NCBI GenBank assembly: GCA_026224975.1 | Contig: JAMFRW010000060.1 | Coordinates: 1-34,491, forward strand | Length of the DNA: 34,491 bases | Direction of reading: 5' to 3' | From: Rhodoferax sp. | Lineage (GTDB): Bacteria > Pseudomonadota > Gammaproteobacteria > Burkholderiales > Burkholderiaceae_C | Shown: piece by piece, positions 9,676-17,192 of the stretch | Numbering within the stretch: position 1 is the first letter of the stretch | Layout: each line of letters begins with the position of its first letter | Program-made: the position numbers and the translations under genes | Notes under the pieces: generated by a model | The model's input: the letters and a program-made list of their open reading frames with translations, nothing else | What the model was told of the DNA's origin: nothing | The model's database searches: none

Positions 9676-10380
9676 ATGCTGACTGTGACCAATCTGAGTG
9701 CGGGCTACGGCGACATTCCCGTCCTGCACCACATCACCATGTCCATCGCCGCGGGTGAATCGGTGGGCATCCTCGGCCACAACGGCATGGGAAAGACGAC
9801 GCTGCTGCGTTGCCTGATCGGTGCGCTCAAACCGAGCGCTGGCAGCGTCATGCTCGACGGCCACGACATCACGCGCATGGCGCCGCACGGCCGCGCGCGC
9901 CTCGGCATGGCCTACGTGCCGCAGGGGCGCGAGATCTTCGCTTCGCTCTCGGTGCGCGACAACCTGCGCATGGGCTTGGTCAAGACGGGACAGGGCTCGC
10001 CGGCGGCGCTGGATGCGCTGCTGGTGGACTTTCCGCGTTTGCTGCCTTTGCTCGATCGTGTGGGTGGTTCGCTCTCCGGTGGCGAGCAACAACTGCTGGC
10101 GCTGGCACGCGCCTTGGCCGGCCAGCCGCGCATCCTGCTGCTGGATGAGCCCACCGAAGGCATTCAGCCCTCCATCATCGAAGAGATCGGGCAGACGCTG
10201 ACCGCGCTGCGCGACCGGCTGGGCCTGACCATCGTGCTGGTGGAACAGAACCTCGACTTCATCGCGACGGTGTCACAGCGGGTGCTGGTGATCAAGCGCG
10301 GCCAGTTGGGGGCGGAGATCCCGCGCGAGCACCTGAGCGACTTGGCGGTGATGAGCGAATACACCGGGGTTCACGGCTAG
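9676..10380 (+). CDS. ABC transporter ATP-binding protein, LivF/UrtE type
   Basis: This 234-aa protein is the second ATPase of the importer. Walker A is GHNGMGKTT (34-42), the signature LSGGEQQ (133-139), and Walker B ILLLDEP (153-159) is followed by TEGIQPSIIEEI. The NGMGKT form of Walker A and the TEGIQPSII segment are typical of UrtE, whereas LivF usually has NGAGKT and EGLAP. The H-loop position is occupied by Gln in LVEQN, as is normal for LivF/UrtE proteins. It starts 7 bp after the preceding ATPase stop and completes a five-gene importer in the order binding protein, permease, permease, ATPase, ATPase. Confidence 0.94.
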   Translation: MLTVTNLSAGYGDIPVLHHITMSIAAGESVGILGHNGMGKTTLLRCLIGALKPSAGSVMLDGHDITRMAPHGRARLGMAYVPQGREIFASLSVRDNLRMGLVKTGQGSPAALDALLVDFPRLLPLLDRVGGSLSGGEQQLLALARALAGQPRILLLDEPTEGIQPSIIEEIGQTLTALRDRLGLTIVLVEQNLDFIATVSQRVLVIKRGQLGAEIPREHLSDLAVMSEYTGVHG

Positions 10381-10407
10381 AACAATTCACATACAAGAGG
10401 CAAGCAC

Positions 10408-11394
10408 ATGGACTGGCTCAAGACATCGATCATGCACACCCGCGGCGTGGCGGGCGGGGCGGTCGGCACGACGCACGAGTTGACAGAGGCGGTGCAAGGC
10501 AAGTACCACTACACCATCGGCCCCTACACCGACCCGGTGCTCACCATCCGCCCCGGCGACCGCGTGGTAGTGCAGACGCGTGATGCCTTCGATGGCCAGG
10601 TGAAAACCGAGCAGGACTTGCCGTCGAAGGTGCTGACCATGCCCTTCGTCAACCCGCAGAACGGGCCCATCGTCATCGAAGGGGCAGAGAAAGGCGATGT
10701 GGTCGCCGTCTACATCGAGACCATGGCGCCGCGCGGCGACAACCCGCGCGGCACCTGCGCGATGATCCCGCAGTTCGGCGCGCTCTCGGGCACTTCGCTC
10801 ACGGCCTTGTTGGCTGACTCGCTGCCCGAGATCGTGCGCAAGATCGATGTCGAAGAAGACGGCGTGTACTGGAGCAAGCGCGTGACGCTGCCCTACCGTC
10901 CACACATCGGCACGCTGAGCTGCTCGCCGGAGATCGATTCCATCAACACGCTCACGCCCGATTCGCACGGCGGCAACATGGACCTGCCCGACATGGGCCC
11001 CGGCAGCATCACCTACCTGCCGGTGCGCACAAAAGGCGCGCGGCTCTTCATCGGCGATGCGCATGCCTGCCAGGGTGATGGCGAGGTGTGTGGCACGGCG
11101 GTCGAATACCCGAGCACGACGACGATCCACGTCGAACTCATCAAGGGCTGGGCGCTCGAATGGCCGCGGCTCGAGAACGAGAAGATCGTGATGGCCATCG
11201 GCAGCGCCCGCCCGCTCGAAGACGCCGCCCGCATCGCCTACAAGGAACTGGTGCTGTGGATGGAGGCCGAGTTCGGCTATGACCGCTGGGACGCCTACAT
11301 GATGCTGAGCCAGTGCGGCAAGGTGCGGCTCGGGAATTTCGTGGATCCGAAGTACACGGTGGGTGCGGGGATCGAGAAGAAGTATCTGGCCTGA
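10408..11394 (+). CDS. Acetamidase/formamidase family protein (FmdA/AmdA)
   Basis: This 328-aa metal-dependent hydrolase should release ammonia from a short amide such as formamide or acetamide. FmdA/AmdA family features include LTIRPGDRVVVQTRDAFDGQ near 45-64, the NPQNGPI segment, His187 in DSHGGNMD, and GDAHACQGDGE (216-226), whose Asp, His and Glu belong to the conserved metal/active-site region. The length is that of the shorter AmdA-like branch, below the roughly 400 aa of the methylotroph formamidase. It follows the UrtE-type ATPase by 27 bp with a GAGG ribosome site. In methylotrophs a formamidase of this family is linked to a urea/short-amide importer (Fmd), so the neighbourhood is meaningful. 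The exact amide is not determinable here. Confidence 0.9.
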   Translation: MDWLKTSIMHTRGVAGGAVGTTHELTEAVQGKYHYTIGPYTDPVLTIRPGDRVVVQTRDAFDGQVKTEQDLPSKVLTMPFVNPQNGPIVIEGAEKGDVVAVYIETMAPRGDNPRGTCAMIPQFGALSGTSLTALLADSLPEIVRKIDVEEDGVYWSKRVTLPYRPHIGTLSCSPEIDSINTLTPDSHGGNMDLPDMGPGSITYLPVRTKGARLFIGDAHACQGDGEVCGTAVEYPSTTTIHVELIKGWALEWPRLENEKIVMAIGSARPLEDAARIAYKELVLWMEAEFGYDRWDAYMMLSQCGKVRLGNFVDPKYTVGAGIEKKYLA

Positions 11395-11407
11395 CAAGGA
11401 GACAACC

Positions 11408-12169
11408 ATGGACTTGAAACTCAAGGGGCTCAACGCCCTCGTCACCGGTGGCACCAAGGGCATCGGGCGGGCGATTGCGGAGACGCTGGCGGCGGAGGGC
11501 GCGAACATCGCCTTTTGCGCACGGGGAGCCGAAGGCGTGCAGAGCGCGGTTCGGGAGTTCTCCAGACACGGCGGCGTGGCGGTCGGCCATGCGGTCGATG
11601 TGGGGGATGGCCCGGCGCTCAAGGCCTGGGTGGCCGAAGCCGCCGCTGCACTCGGCGGGATCGACATCGTCGTTGCCAACGTCAGCGCACTCGCCATCGC
11701 CAACGACGAGGCCGGCTGGAAAAGCGGTTTCGAGGTCGACATGATGGGCACGGTTCGGCTGGTCGATGCAGCGATGCCCTGGCTGGAGAAGAGCCAGCAT
11801 GCGGCCATCGTGACGATCGCCAGCGTCTCGGGCCGCGAGGTCGACTTCGCGGCCGGGCCTTATGGTGCCTTCAAGGCCGCCATCATCCACTACACGCAAG
11901 GCCTGGCCTTCCACCTGGCGGGCAAGCGCATCCGCGCCAATTCGGTTTCGCCGGGCAACACCTACTTCGAAGGCGGTGTGTGGAACCAGATCGAAGTGGG
12001 CAACCCCAAGCTCTATGCCGACGCGCTGGCGCTCAACCCGACCGGCCGCATGGGCACGCCGCAGGAGATGGCCAACGCAGCAGTCTTTCTGGCGAGCCCG
12101 GCCGCGAGCTTCGTGACCGGCACCAACCTCGTCGTCGATGGTGCATTGACGCGCGGGGTGCAGTTTTGA
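11408..12169 (+). CDS. Short-chain dehydrogenase/reductase (SDR)
   Basis: This 253-aa oxidoreductase has the classical SDR layout. The nucleotide-binding motif TGGTKGIG spans 13-20, a modified NAG motif (NVS) starts at residue 91, the catalytic Ser is in ASVSG (138-142), and Tyr152 and Lys156 form the YxxxK motif. The C-terminal MGTPQEMANAAVFLASPAASFVTGTNLVVDGA is standard for the family. The ATG at 11408 follows an AAGGAG site. Its stop is overlapped by the TTG start of the AtzG-like gene, so it belongs firmly to the amide operon. The likely role is oxidation or reduction of a carbinol or carbonyl released from, or present in, the amide substrate; this is inference. Confidence 0.92.
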   Translation: MDLKLKGLNALVTGGTKGIGRAIAETLAAEGANIAFCARGAEGVQSAVREFSRHGGVAVGHAVDVGDGPALKAWVAEAAAALGGIDIVVANVSALAIANDEAGWKSGFEVDMMGTVRLVDAAMPWLEKSQHAAIVTIASVSGREVDFAAGPYGAFKAAIIHYTQGLAFHLAGKRIRANSVSPGNTYFEGGVWNQIEVGNPKLYADALALNPTGRMGTPQEMANAAVFLASPAASFVTGTNLVVDGALTRGVQF

Positions 12170-12369
12170 GCACCGAACTTGCCACCATGCTGGCACGCGT
12201 CGCCGACCTGCCGCTGGCCCCCGGCCGGGCCGAGATCACCGGCGAGTTGCTGGCCGAATGGCTGCCGCCGGCCAACGAACTCTCGCGCAAGATGAGCGCC
12301 ATCGAACACATGAACCTGCAGCCGATCACGGTGTTCACCCACGCGCCGCCAGACGACGAACCTCGATGA
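12166..12369 (+). CDS. AtzG-like small protein (DUF4089-type), partner of the AtzE-like amidase
   Basis: This 67-aa protein starts with TTG at 12166, overlapping the SDR stop as TTGA. The sequence (LATMLARVADLPLAP near the start, LLAEWLPPANELSRKMSA in the middle, PITVFTHAP at the end) matches the pattern of AtzG/DUF4089 proteins: a helical small subunit ending in a P-x-x-V-F motif. AtzG binds the amidase AtzE in cyanuric-acid degradation and is related in architecture to GatC of the GatCAB amidotransferase. An AtzE-like amidase gene follows 91 bp downstream, which supports a two-subunit enzyme. The length agrees with AtzG. The TTG start is my choice; internal ATGs would remove the conserved N-terminal helix. 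Confidence 0.75.
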   Translation: MSTELATMLARVADLPLAPGRAEITGELLAEWLPPANELSRKMSAIEHMNLQPITVFTHAPPDDEPR

Positions 12370-12383
12370 TGGGAGCGCGCCCC

Positions 12384-12407
12384 CGGGCCGACGACCTACG
12401 TCGCCCG
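12384..12407 (+). other. Hairpin between the AtzG-like and AtzE-like genes
   Basis: CGGG-C-CGACG and CGTCG-CCCG can form a 9-bp stem with one bulged C and an ACCTA loop. No T-run follows, so it is not a typical terminator. A second small hairpin, CCCCGATGGGG, lies at 12410-12420. It could adjust the ratio of the small to the large subunit through transcript processing, or mask the weak start of the amidase. Confidence 0.35.
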
Positions 12408-12460
12408 TGCCCCGATGGGGATGAGCAAAGTGGCCCAGCAACATTTACTCTTGAACCGTG

Positions 12461-13879
12461 ATGCGCGCCTACCCCGAACTGCTGGACCTGAGCCTCACGC
12501 AGATCGCCAAGCTGATCAAGCGCCGCGAGGTGTCGCCGGTCGAGGTGGTCGAGGCCACGCTCGCGCGCATCGCCGATGTGGACCCGAAGCTCTCCGCCTT
12601 CATCACCGTCTTCGATGAGCAAGCGCGGCAAGTGGCCCGCGCCGCCGAGATGCTGATCATGGCCGGCCACGACCTCGGCCCCCTGCACGGCGTGCCGATC
12701 GCGCTGAAAGACAACGTGGCAACGCAAGGCCAGCGTACGACTGCTGGCAGCAAGATCCTGGCCGATTGGCTGCCGGCCCACGATGCCACCGTCACCAGCC
12801 GCTTGCGGCGCGCCGGCGCGGTCTTCGTCGGCAAGCTCAACATGCATGAGTTCGCCTGGGGCGGCACCTCGGACAACCCGCACTACGGCGCGGTGCGCAA
12901 CCCGTGGAACACCGATCGCTTTCCGGCTGGTTCCAGCGGCGGCTCGGGCGCGGCGGTGGCGGCGCGCGCCTGCTTCGGCGCCATCGGCACCGACACGGGG
13001 GGTTCGATCCGCCTGCCGGCTGCGGTCAACGGCATCGTCGGCATCCGCCCGACCTACGGCCGGGTGAGCAACCACGGCATCGTGCCGCTGGCCTGGAGCA
13101 TGGACACGGCCGGGCCGATGACGCGCACGGTCGAAGACTGCGCGCTGATGTTCGGCGTGCTCGCCGGGCACGATGCGGCCGACCCCGTGAGCGCACGCGT
13201 GCCGACGCACGACTATCTGGCGCGGTTGAACGACGGCATCAAGGGCTTGCGCATCGGCATGGTGCCGGGCTACTTCTTCCACCACCTGCAGCCGGCGGTG
13301 CATGCATCGGTGATGGCCGCGCTGAAGCTGCTCGAAGGTGCCGGTGCGGAAATCGTCGAAGTCGATATCCAGAATATCCACGGGAATATCTCGGCCCAGC
13401 TCACCATCGAATCGGCCGAGCCCAGCACCTACCACCAGCGCTGGCTGCGCGAGCGGCCCGGTGACTACGGGGCCGATGTGCGTACCTTGCTCGAAGTCGG
13501 CGAGATGTTTCTCGCCACGCACTACCTGCAGGCGCAGCGCTACCGCGCGCTGTTGCGCCACGAGTTCATGCAGGCCTTCGAGCGCGTCGACATCTTCCTC
13601 TGCCCCACCTTGCCCTTCGCCGCCACGCCGCTTGGCGCGATGGCGGTGGTGATCGAAAACGGCGTCGAAGAAGACATGCTCTCGGCCATCATGCAATACA
13701 CCGGCGTGCCCAGCCTCACCGGCCTGCCGGCGCTCGCGGTGCCCTGCGGTTTCGATGCCGACGGATTGCCCATCGGCATGCAGTTGATCGGCAGACCGTT
13801 CGACGAAGCCACGCTGTTCCGCGTCGGCGCCGCCTACCAGGCGCTGACCGATTTCCACACCCAGGTGCCACCCATCTGA
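12461..13879 (+). CDS. AtzE-like amidase (amidase signature family)
   Basis: This 472-aa cytosolic hydrolase carries the complete AS triad: Lys83 (ALKDN), Ser158 (AGSSGGSG) and nucleophile Ser182 (TDTGGSIRLPA), with the same 75- and 24-residue spacings as the first amidase of this operon. AtzE deaminates 1-carboxybiuret in the cyanuric-acid pathway, and related enzymes act on other urea-like or amide compounds. The adjacent AtzG-like gene makes AtzE the closest named relative, but GatA-like amidases look similar, so the substrate is open. A GTG at 12458 immediately precedes the ATG at 12461 and either may initiate. Neither has a good ribosome site, and a hairpin lies upstream. Confidence 0.88.
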   Translation: MRAYPELLDLSLTQIAKLIKRREVSPVEVVEATLARIADVDPKLSAFITVFDEQARQVARAAEMLIMAGHDLGPLHGVPIALKDNVATQGQRTTAGSKILADWLPAHDATVTSRLRRAGAVFVGKLNMHEFAWGGTSDNPHYGAVRNPWNTDRFPAGSSGGSGAAVAARACFGAIGTDTGGSIRLPAAVNGIVGIRPTYGRVSNHGIVPLAWSMDTAGPMTRTVEDCALMFGVLAGHDAADPVSARVPTHDYLARLNDGIKGLRIGMVPGYFFHHLQPAVHASVMAALKLLEGAGAEIVEVDIQNIHGNISAQLTIESAEPSTYHQRWLRERPGDYGADVRTLLEVGEMFLATHYLQAQRYRALLRHEFMQAFERVDIFLCPTLPFAATPLGAMAVVIENGVEEDMLSAIMQYTGVPSLTGLPALAVPCGFDADGLPIGMQLIGRPFDEATLFRVGAAYQALTDFHTQVPPI

Positions 13880-13897
13880 GCTGCGCCGGAGCCGACC

Positions 13898-14197
13898 ATG
13901 CTGACCATCACCGCCATCATCCGCGTCAAGACAGGCTGCGAGCAACCCATGCGCGATGCGCTGCTCGTCGTGGCCGACAACGCCCGCCTGAACGAGCCCG
14001 ACACCATCGGCTTCTTCGTGTCGCAAGACCCGAACGACCCGTGCCTTTTCACCACCTACGAGCGCTTCACCGATCAGGCTGCCATGGACCGGCACAACGG
14101 CTCGGAGACGGTGGCGAAGTTCTACGGCATCGCCGGGGCGATGCTGAACGGCGAGGTGGTGCTGGTGAAGGCGGTGGAGGTGTCTTCCAAGGGGTGA
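13898..14197 (+). CDS. Antibiotic biosynthesis monooxygenase (ABM) domain protein, YgiN-like
   Basis: This 99-aa protein has the ferredoxin-like ABM fold pattern: a first strand TITAIIRVKTGCEQPMRDAL, a middle segment EPDTIGFFVSQDPNDPCLFTTYERFTDQAAMDRH, and a C-terminal strand GEVVLVKAVEVS. Such small dimers act as quinol monooxygenases, haem-binding proteins or stress proteins, and many have no known reaction. The start has GGAG six bases upstream. It lies 18 bp after the AtzE-like gene and is probably the last gene of the amide operon. Its task there is unknown; oxidation of an aromatic or activated intermediate is one possibility. Confidence 0.85.
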   Translation: MLTITAIIRVKTGCEQPMRDALLVVADNARLNEPDTIGFFVSQDPNDPCLFTTYERFTDQAAMDRHNGSETVAKFYGIAGAMLNGEVVLVKAVEVSSKG

Positions 14198-14238
14198 AGG
14201 GCTGACCGCGGGGCGGGGATTTTCGCGGTTCGCGGAGA

Positions 14239-14266
14239 CTCCCGATAGCCAGCGCGTGGTCGGGAG
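14239..14266. other. Inverted repeat between the amide operon and the first hybrid kinase
   Basis: CTCCCGA at 14239-14245 and TCGGGAG at 14260-14266 form a perfect 7-bp inverted repeat with a 14-nt loop, in the 157-bp spacer after the ABM gene. There is no T-run, so it may be a weak factor-dependent termination structure or a binding site. Confidence 0.3.
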
Positions 14267-14354
14267 CGCATCATGGCGCTGTCATCCGGTGCACGACGGG
14301 GCCACACCGCACCCGCCGGGCGCACCGGGCCAAGCAGCGCGCCGCATCGCCGCC

Positions 14355-17123
14355 ATGTTGGATCCCTCGTTTCAACCGCAATCGGGAAGTGACGTCGTCG
14401 CGTTCACCATCGGCGTGATTGCGCTGATGCAGGGGCTCATCTGGTACCGGGATCGCGATGCCGCATCGCCGTGGTTCACCATGGCCTATGTGCTCGGCAC
14501 CGCCATGGCCGCAGCCAACGACAGGTTGCCGCTGGGCGACGATGCGCCCAACACCGTCTACCTGATGGCCATCTATGCGATGCGCGCCTGTTGGGCGATG
14601 GGTCTGGTGCGCTATCTGGGCGTGCCGATTCGACAGCGCGGCGCGGTCGTTGTGGCTTTGCTCTGGCCTGCGGTGCTCGTGCTGCTGGTGATCGCCGCCG
14701 GGCGCGCCGTCGGCCGGCTGCCGGCCCTCGTGCCCTTGCTCTACATGGATGCCGGCTTCGCCGCGCTGTGTGTGGCGGCAGCCCGGCGCGAGCCCGGCAC
14801 CGGGCTGACGGCGCTGGCGTTCGGCTCGCTGGTCGGCACCGCCGCGCTGCTGCTCGCGCACTTTCGCGGCGTCACGCCGCTGCTGATCCGCCATCACTAC
14901 CTTTGGCCCTCGGCCATCGCCTTCGGCATTCTGCTGCTGGTGGTCGGCCAGATGCGCAAGAGCCACGAAAGCCTTCGCGCGCAGGCGCTGGCCGAGCGCA
15001 TGACCAACTTCTATGCGGCGCTGTCCGACTGCAACCAGGCGATCCTGCGCATTCGCGAGGCGAGCGCACTCTATGACGAGATCTGCCGCATCAGCGTGGA
15101 CACCGGTCATGCGCTGCTGGCCTGCGTCTACACCCGCGATGGTGACCTGGCCCGGCGGGCGGCCTCTGCCGGGCCGGCAGCGCGGGTGCTGGCGCAAGTC
15201 CCGGATCCGCTGGATTTGAGCGGGGAGACCGCGCGTTCGTCGTTCACCGCCCAGGCCATGCGCACCGGCAAGCGGGTGCTGTCGAACGACTACCAGAGCG
15301 AACCGCGCTCCACGCCATGGCGCGCGCAGGCCGTTGCGCATGGTGTTCGCGCGCTGGCCTGGCTGCCGCTGCGGCGAGGGGGCAGGGTGGTGGGCGTGTT
15401 GATGCTGGCCGCCGACGAGGTCGGCTTTTTCGACGCGCCGATGGTCAGGCTTCTGGACGAAATGATCGACGACATCTCGTTCGCGCTCGACACCATCGAC
15501 AGTGAGGCCGCGCGCGTCGAGTCCGAGCGCCAGGTGCTGGCCGGCCTGGAGCGCTTCAGCCAGCTGTTCAACGCCGCGCCGGTGCCTGCGGCGATCGTGT
15601 CGATCCCCGAGCGCCGCGTCGTCGATGTCAACGCGGCGATGTGCGCGCGCTACGAGTTGCCACGCGAGGCGCTGATCGGGCAGGCGACCGGCTCGTTCGA
15701 CTACAAGATCGTGGCCGAAGACCGCGAGCGGTTCTACGCGCAGCTGGAGCGCGACGGCCATGTTCGCAACCTGGTGCTGCGGGCGCTGGACGGCAAGCAG
15801 GCGTCGCACCTCGAACTCATCAACGCCGAAACGATCGAGCACCTCGGCGCGCGCTGCCATCTGGTGATGAGCCTGGACATCACCGACCTGCGTGCCATCG
15901 AGGAGACGCGGGCGGCCTTGGCGGCGGCCCGGTCTGCGAGCCGCGCCAAGACCGAATTCCTCTCGCGCATGAGCCACGAGTTGCGCACGCCACTGAACGC
16001 GGTGCTGGGGTTCACGGCCCTGTTGGCAAGCGAGTCGCCGGGGCAACTGGGTTCGCGCCAGCTCGCACAGCTCGAACATGTGCGTCAGGCGGGCTGGCAC
16101 CTGCTGACCTTGATCAACGACGTGCTGGACCTGTCGAGAATCGAGGCGGGGCAGTTCGTCGTCGAAGCGCGGGCATTGGCATTGCTGCCCCTGCTGGACG
16201 AGGCCGTTCAGATGACCCAGCCTCAGGCGCAGGCCGCCGCTGTCACCGTGCATGCCGACTACCGCGAGCAAGACCGCCAAGAGGGGGATGTCGCCGTGTG
16301 TGCCGACCCGACGCGCCTGCGGCAGGTCATGCTCAACCTGTTGTCCAACGCCATCAAGTACAACCGCGACGAGGGCAGCATCCACCTCCGAGTGGCATGC
16401 GCCGGGAACCGGGTGACGATCGACGTGTCCGATACCGGCATTGGCATGACGCGGGACCAGCTCGGCCATCTGTTCGAGCCGTTCAACCGCCTGGGTCGCG
16501 AATCGGGTGGCGTGGAAGGCGCCGGTGTCGGCCTTGCGCTGACGCGCGAATTGCTGCACCTGATGCACGGCGACATCGAGATCGACAGTGAGGCCGGCCG
16601 CGGCACAAGGGTGTACGTCACTCTCCCGCGCGCGCAGGTGGCGCCTGCGCCCGTGGCGGCCGCAGCGCTTCGCGACATTCCGGTCGAGGCGCAGCCCGAC
16701 ATACCGGCCGCGCCGAAGGGCGTGGTGCTCTACATCGAGGACAACGCGGTCAACACCTTGCTGGTCGAGCAACTGTTGTCGCGCTGGCGCGATGTCCAGT
16801 TCGTTCCTGCGCAGGACGGCGCGACCGGCATTCGCCTGGCGGGCGCGCTGCACCCGGACCTGGTGCTGCTGGACATGCAGTTGCCCGACATCGACGGCGT
16901 CGAGGTGCTGCGGCGCCTGCGCAGCAACCAGGCGCTGCGCGAACTGCCGATCGTGGTGCTCTCGGCCACCGCGATGCCGGAGGACATTCGCCAGGCACGC
17001 CGCTCGGGCGCGACCGACTACTGGACCAAGCCGCTCGATTTCCAGCGCTTCCTGACCGATGTGGCGCGCCTGCTGGGATCGGCGAGCGTGCGCGCCGGGC
17101 AGCCGGATCGAGTCGGGCCGAAC
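14355..17123 (+). CDS. Hybrid sensor histidine kinase (TM bundle, GAF, PAS, HisKA, HATPase, REC)
   Basis: This 923-aa hybrid kinase (stop codon 17124-17126) begins with six or seven hydrophobic segments (about 12-200), like a membrane sensor module. A GAF-like region follows (about 235-395), then a PAS-like region (about 415-530). The HisKA site is SHELRTPLNAVLG with phospho-acceptor His541. The ATPase has the N box (NLLSNAIKYN) and G boxes (DTGIGM, GVGLAL). A C-terminal receiver has Asp840 in LVLLDMQLPD and a Lys in the YWTKPL segment. The signal is unknown. The frame is open upstream to a GTG at 14256; I prefer the ATG at 14355, although neither has a clear ribosome site. No DNA-binding response regulator or Hpt protein is adjacent. 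It is followed closely by another hybrid kinase. Confidence 0.88.
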
Positions 17124-17192
17124 TGAGAGGGTCTCGGCCTGTGTCAACATCCACACGATTGGGGCGGGCAACGAGAGGCGCGGCGATCCAGG

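Noticed and set aside
7010-10380. Assignment of the five-gene importer as a branched-chain amino acid (Liv) system
   Set aside because: The LAHGQRQW signature in the first ATPase, the NGMGKT and TEGIQPSII motifs in the second, and flanking amidases fit the urea/short-amide subclass better.
12335-14095. A 586-codon minus-strand frame opposite the AtzE-like amidase
   Set aside because: Antisense to an amidase with all catalytic residues; no domain or ribosome site.
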